Positions 35,205 through 39,358 of a DNA stretch of 39,358 nucleotides are shown piece after piece (position 1 is the stretch's first letter; each line of letters begins with the position of its first letter). Under the pieces are notes generated by a model. The model saw nothing but the letters and a program-made list of their open reading frames with translations. It was not told where the DNA came from and did no database searches. Position numbers and translations under genes: made by a program. The stretch is from Protostelium mycophagum. Lineage: Eukaryota; Evosea; Variosea; Protosteliida; Protosteliaceae. The stretch spans positions 1 through 39,358 of the forward strand of contig MZNV01002964.1 of the NCBI GenBank assembly GCA_002081555.1, given 5' to 3'.

Positions 35205-36449
35205 ATGAAGAAGGTCATCAGCACGTATAATGCCAACAGTGCGACCTTAACGACACTCTACGATAGCAAAGAGGCTGTCATCACAATTGGTTAGTTGGTG
35301 AAAAGGCGACTTGGTGTGACAATTCACAGCCAAAGATTTTCAGAAAGAACTCGCAGACCTGAAACGGAAGCGCAGTAAATGCATTTCTCTGTGGAATGAT
35401 ACCAGTTCGGTCTGTGAAGATTACCTGCATTTATTGGGAGGTCTTGCCATTCCTGACACTCTAGCCTCTCTTAGATCACTTGAGGGTCAGATCATGTACT
35501 TGGAGAGTGCCACAAGGATGGCACAGGCCAGCGAGGGTGATGTTAGCGAGGGAGGAGCTCAGAGATTGATGCAATTCTACGAAGCAGGAGTGAAACAGAC
35601 AGCAGAGAAGATAATTTCTAATACAACGACTGCCAGAGACACACAGCGCCTACTCATCAATTCCATTCAGCAGTTGAGGTATACAAAACGTATATGACGT
35701 CATGTTGATCATTTCAAAGGGAGATGGCAGAGACTGAGAGGAGTTCTATCCTCCAAACCATGAGGGACAGTGCCGTGGAGAAATGGACGATCTTAACTGC
35801 TGGCAAATTTGGAGCTGGTTCGGCAGCTGTTGGAGCGAACCTGCTGATAGACAGTGGCCTCATCGGCACCTCTGGCTCTCTCGTCATCGCAGGTATTGAC
35901 ATCACCTTTTTATTTAAAAATTTAAAATGTTTAATGATTATTATTTTCGACAAAAATAAATTTTGATTATTTTGTCATTAAATCGAATATGATTATTTAT
36001 TATTGAGATATACATTTATATAAACAGGAGTTACCTTCCCGCTCATCGCAACTATCGCAGCAGCAGGTTGTGTGGGATTCCTTCTTGTTGCCCTGGCAAC
36101 ACTATCCATAAAATACTACTTTCACCACTCGAAAGTACAGATGATAAATGATCTCAATCGGCTGATTGAAGGCATGAGGCGTGTTGTAGATATGAACGAG
36201 TCTCTGGCGAGGTGGGAATTTTAATTTATTTTTATTGAATGATTTAATTTTCGCAGGTTTCTGAGTGATGCGATTGGGTCAGGAGAAGAGCTGAAGAGAA
36301 ATCACAAAGAACTGGAGTCCCATCTACAATCTGCCGATACGAAAGAAGTTCCAGGCCGGTGTGGTCTGACACGAGAGACGATCAAGTCATTGATCGAGTC
36401 ATTCGACAAGATCAGGAATCTTACATCTCCCCAATTATTGATCGAATGA
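35205..36449 (+). CDS. Alpha-helical membrane protein of unknown function
   Basis: The ATG at 35205 starts MKKVISTYNANSATLTTLYD. Nearly the whole protein is predicted helical: FQKELADLKRKRSKCISLWN, CEDYLHLLGGLAIPDTLASL, ESATRMAQASEGDVSEGGAQ, VKQTAEKIISNTTTARDTQR and MRDSAVEKWTILTAGKFGAG. The centre is a long hydrophobic hairpin, GSLVIA joined to VTFPLIATIAAAGCVGFLLV and ALATLSIKYYF. It ends in a charged helix bundle (DLNRLIEGMRRVVDMNESLA, ELKRNHKELESHLQ, TRETIKSLIESFDKIRNL). Four introns. The layout of coiled coil, Gly/Ala-rich hairpin, coiled coil recalls helical pore-forming or membrane-remodelling proteins, but no family motif was recognised, so the role stays open. The gene looks intact. 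Confidence 0.65.
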
Positions 36450-36630
36450 GGATGATGGATTGTGAATAAAATGTTCAAATGCGGGGAGTTTCTGACAACC
36501 TTTCCCGCATACCTGTCAAATTTGACACAGAAATCTGTCATCTTGACGTTTTTCGACCAAGGGTTCCGAAATCTTCCTTGGTGATGTTTTCGGGCGGCTT
36601 GGTTCTTCGACAGAAACCGATCATCAGAAG

Positions 36631-38671
36631 ATGGAATACCTCACCCCGACTACTACTGCTCTGACTCTAGGCGCCGTCGCAGGTGCTCTCGTTATCAACG
36701 TGAGTTTGCAGAGTTGAATTAAGGATGAAAGAATACAGAGTCAGAAGAGGACACCAGACGGCCCTCCTCATTATGCTTCTTACCTACCTTATTTCGGTGC
36801 TTGTTTTGATTTTCTGCAAGGACCAAGGTAGGACACTGATACCTAAAGGCTGTGCTGATCGATCAATAGAACCTTTGTGATCAAAAATTCGAAGAAGGTG
36901 GGTATTGAACGACTAAACCAGCTTGGTTTTAATTTGATTCCAGCTGGGAAATGTATGGTCCTTTGACATGTTCAATCGTCGTGTCTATTTCTTGGGTATG
37001 TGGTTAATCTTTCAAGCCGACATTCGTGACCATCACCAGGAGAAGGTCCTGAATTGGCTCATACTTTCTTCGCCAGCCGCGAGATGAGTTTAGCGAGTGA
37101 GACTCTCAATCTTTTATAATCATGCAACAACTGTCGGATCCTCTTAACTGCAATTTGTCTGCACTTCCCATGATTCAGGAACTCTGATGTCTTTAGAGGG
37201 TTATGAGTTTTTATTCGGAGGATTTTTTCCCAGCCCCAAACATGGTCACGACTCCATCAGTGTCTTCAAGAAGGTGAGATCATGGGATCCAATGCAACCT
37301 GAACCCCGGATTTACTGATGTCCGGAGGTCTTGTCCGTCTCGAATGTTAGAAGCAACATCTCCAATGTCGCCGATGATTGCCTCTTGCAAATGAACAGAG
37401 TGAGTCCCACTTCTCCGAGAATGCAACTCACCTCATAGTGCTGGAGCGTCGACAAACCTGTCAACTATTTCGAGGACGGTTACGCCATCACTTTTAGAAT
37501 GGCACTCAGGGCCGTTATTGGCGGGAAATATGTCGAGAAGTATTTTGACGATATCATGAATGCCTTCTCTGTTTTAGACAGAGACTTCAGTGGTCTGAAT
37601 CTGTTCATGCCAAAGCTACCCACCGCTAACGCCAGGAAGTGAAATTTGAAATTTGAATTTCCCGCCAAAAATGACGATGTGACAGGCGCCTTGAGGCACA
37701 AGGGAGGGCACTTGAGGCTATTAGAGGAATTATTGCCGATAGACAAGCAGAAGAGAACCCAGAACCTTGCTCCTTCGACTTTTTCATCGAGGCCAACCGA
37801 GTACGAAATTTCACTGAAATTTCACTGAAATTTTGGAACACTTCTAAGAAAATTCACAGGATCAACACGGGGATGTCGACACGGAGAATCTGTTGGTTGA
37901 TCTTCTAGGAATCTTATTTGCTGCATCTACAAACACAGCTTTGATATCCTCATGGATACCCGTCTATTTGTCCGCAAACCCCGAGTGGAAGTGAGTTTAA
38001 AATTTGAATTTTGGCGGGAAAGGTGACCAGTTCAGGGAGAAGGTGCTCAGAGAGCAAGAGGAGATCATCAAAAAGCACGGCGAAAAATTAACTTTTGAAG
38101 CTTTGGATGACATGGTCGTTTTGGAAGCTGTTTTGCAAGAGGTTTTGAGGCACAGAGTGCACGCCTTCACCTGGAGAACGGTAGGCGCCAAATTCGAAAT
38201 TCGAAATTTGAATATTGACCGTTATGAGGTGACCAAAGATATCAAGGTGAACGGATACACCATCCCCGCCAATTCCGTCTGCATCGTGAGGCTCGAATTT
38301 CTAACCGTGAGTTTTCCCGCCAAAAGAACGATTCAAATTCTCACCATTGTAGATGGACGACAAGATATACGAGAACCCCACCGCTTTTAACCCCGAGAAT
38401 TTTCTCAGAAATGACAAGGCGAAGACTTACACTTTTGGCTCCGGGCTCCACCCCTGCCTGGGCCAAAAGCTTGCCACCTACGAGACCACCATCTTCGCCG
38501 CACATTTTCTCAGAAATTTCGAGTGAGCTGTCTGTATATGTCACATGTCAATCTGACACGTGAAGATTCGGAGAAAGATTCGAGAAAATTCCAGAGATCA
38601 ATATGGAAGATCTCAGTGGAAGCTGGCCAAAGGTCAAACCCATTGTGAGAATCCTCAAAAAGAATAACTGA
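36631..38671 (+). CDS. Cytochrome P450, CYP51/CYP7/8-like
   Basis: A haem monooxygenase, membrane-anchored by MEYLTPTTTALTLGAVAGAL. It then has the proline-rich hinge TPDGPPHYASYLPYFGACFD, FDMFNRRVYFLGEGPELAHT, LEGYEFLFGGFFPSPKHGHD and FRMALRAVIGGKYVEKYFDD. The I helix is DLLGILFAASTNTALISSWI (Ala-x-x-Thr type). The K helix is VLEAVLQEVLRHRVHAFTWR with E-x-x-R, followed by VNGYTIPANSVCI. The haem-binding loop is YTFGSGLHPCLGQKLATYE (FGxGxxxCxG, Cys thiolate ligand). The end is MEDLSGSWPKVKPIVRI and LKKNN. Some twelve short introns, four of which share AAATTTGAA and GGCGGGAA sequence. Sterol-demethylase-like members are closest by pattern; the substrate is uncertain. Confidence 0.9.
37643..38355 (+). 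repeat. Related introns in the P450 gene
   Basis: Introns at about 37641-37687, 37991-38022, 38179-38228 and 38309-38350 are all very short (32-50 bp). Three contain TTTCCCGCCAAA or its complement and three contain AAATTTGAA-type stretches, which suggests they share an origin or a functional element. Confidence 0.5.
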
Positions 38672-39252
38672 AATAAAGAAGTCGTGATGTTGTTGTTTGT
38701 GTTGTTCTATTGTCCGTTTTGCCGCCCAGGTTAGATGACATATGGATTGAGATGTCCGGAATTTGCAAAGGGATGGCGTCTCTTTGGATCCTCAGGAGAA
38801 GCCAGAAGGCACCAGACTGTGAAGAACAGAGATGGTGCATTGCAGCTCATCAAACCTAAAGATCAACAATAAAAATCAATATGATGACGAATTATCTCCG
38901 TCGGTTGTAGACAAGTCGTTTTGGCGCGAAATCAAATTTTGAAATCTTTTAACGGTTCTCGGCAGATCACCAACCGCCACACAAGAAGATGCACGGAGCA
39001 CACAAGGTAACTCATATCTTTGTAAGTCTTTTGAGCTCTCTTCTCTTCTTCAAAAGAGTTCTCTCTCAGGAGATCTTCTTTTCGATATGAGCCATATCTG
39101 CTCAAGATACTGAACCCTAATATACTAATCACATTTATAATATGATAAGAAGACTCATCCGACGTTCAATTCCTCTCTTCAAACTGAGCGCATCGACCCG
39201 GTCCAACAATATATAAACGCCCGAAGGCCATCGGCAGATACCTTCTCCCTGC
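38672..39252. other. Downstream region with possible small spliced genes, none called firmly
   Basis: Two plus-strand possibilities were seen. Near 38745-38871 a frame reads CPEFAKGWRLFGSSGEARRH and ends KPKDQQ. At 38989 ATGCACGGAGCACACAAG is followed by GT, and after an A/T-rich gap resumes with KTHPTFNSSLQTERID up to a stop near 39266. Neither matches a family, and the second overlaps the TATA-like promoter at 39210. GTTGTAGA occurs at 38904. Confidence 0.35.
39210..39217 (+). promoter_or_regulatory. TATA-box-like element before a possible last gene
   Basis: TATATAAA lies 36 bases upstream of an ATG at 39253 (MITVPDPKSKTSGSTRIDM follows), which fits a start site about 30 bases downstream of the box. 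The gene would run off the right edge, so it cannot be confirmed. Confidence 0.4.
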
Positions 39253-39358
39253 ATGATCACTGTCCCTGACCCCAAGTCGAAGACTTCAGGTTCCACTCGG
39301 ATCGACATGTGACATAAGGTGAATCAGTTTCTTGTGCTCTAATTCCGCATTTCCAGTT

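Overview
The window is nuclear DNA from a compact, intron-rich unicellular eukaryote. Genes lie 50-600 bp apart on both strands, nearly all are broken by short GT..AG introns (about 40-210 bp), and the proteins are typically eukaryotic: SNW1/SKIP, a DNAJC3-type ER co-chaperone, a PSME3IP1/NIP30-type protein, a sterol-demethylase-like P450 and SAP-domain and SDS22-type LRR proteins. A transcription-factor-like protein resembling Dictyostelium CudA, together with secreted LRR and Ser/Thr-rich surface proteins, suggests a free-living amoebozoan. That placement is inference. I see no virus-derived element, CRISPR array, rRNA or convincing tRNA.

Layout. 1-2775 (-): the 5' part of a bifunctional aminodeoxychorismate synthase (folate pathway), with an internal tandem exon duplication and an apparently missing middle section. 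2983-5203 (+): LRR protein. 5396-6615 (+): putative transcription factor. 7142-8499 (+): short-chain dehydrogenase. 9324-9581 (+): small His/Pro/Tyr-rich protein. 9697-12900 (+): SAP-domain nuclear protein. 12947-16306 (-): secreted LRR plus beta-helix protein. 16735-19330 (-): DNAJC3 homologue. 19797-22306 (+): secreted protein with a Ser/Thr stalk. 22357-26501 (-): Der/EngA double GTPase with a probable organelle presequence. 26575-27139 (+): PSME3IP1-like. 27317-27831 (+): small protein with a DTGA aspartic-protease motif. 28909-29445 (-): small secreted protein. 29558-30144 (+): unrecognised protein. 30277-31568 (+): MDR oxidoreductase. 32185-34711 (-): SNW1. 35205-36449 (+): helical membrane protein of unknown function. 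36631-38671 (+): cytochrome P450. A last gene may begin near 39253.

The genes do not form one pathway; they are a mixed set of housekeeping and surface genes. Several pairs are divergent with very short shared promoters (2775/2983, 26501/26575, 29445/29558).

The most unusual feature is not a gene. The octamer GTTGTAGA (TCTACAAC on the other strand) occurs about 45 times by eye in 39 kb, where roughly one copy is expected. It lies in introns, exons and intergenic DNA, sometimes as palindromic pairs. TTGGCGGGAAA (E2F-like), CGGTA-N2/3-TACCG palindromes and TGACGTCA are also over-represented, mostly in introns. This looks like a set of highly iterated short motifs, which I do not know to be described for such an organism. 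All exon models were made by eye and single boundaries may be wrong.
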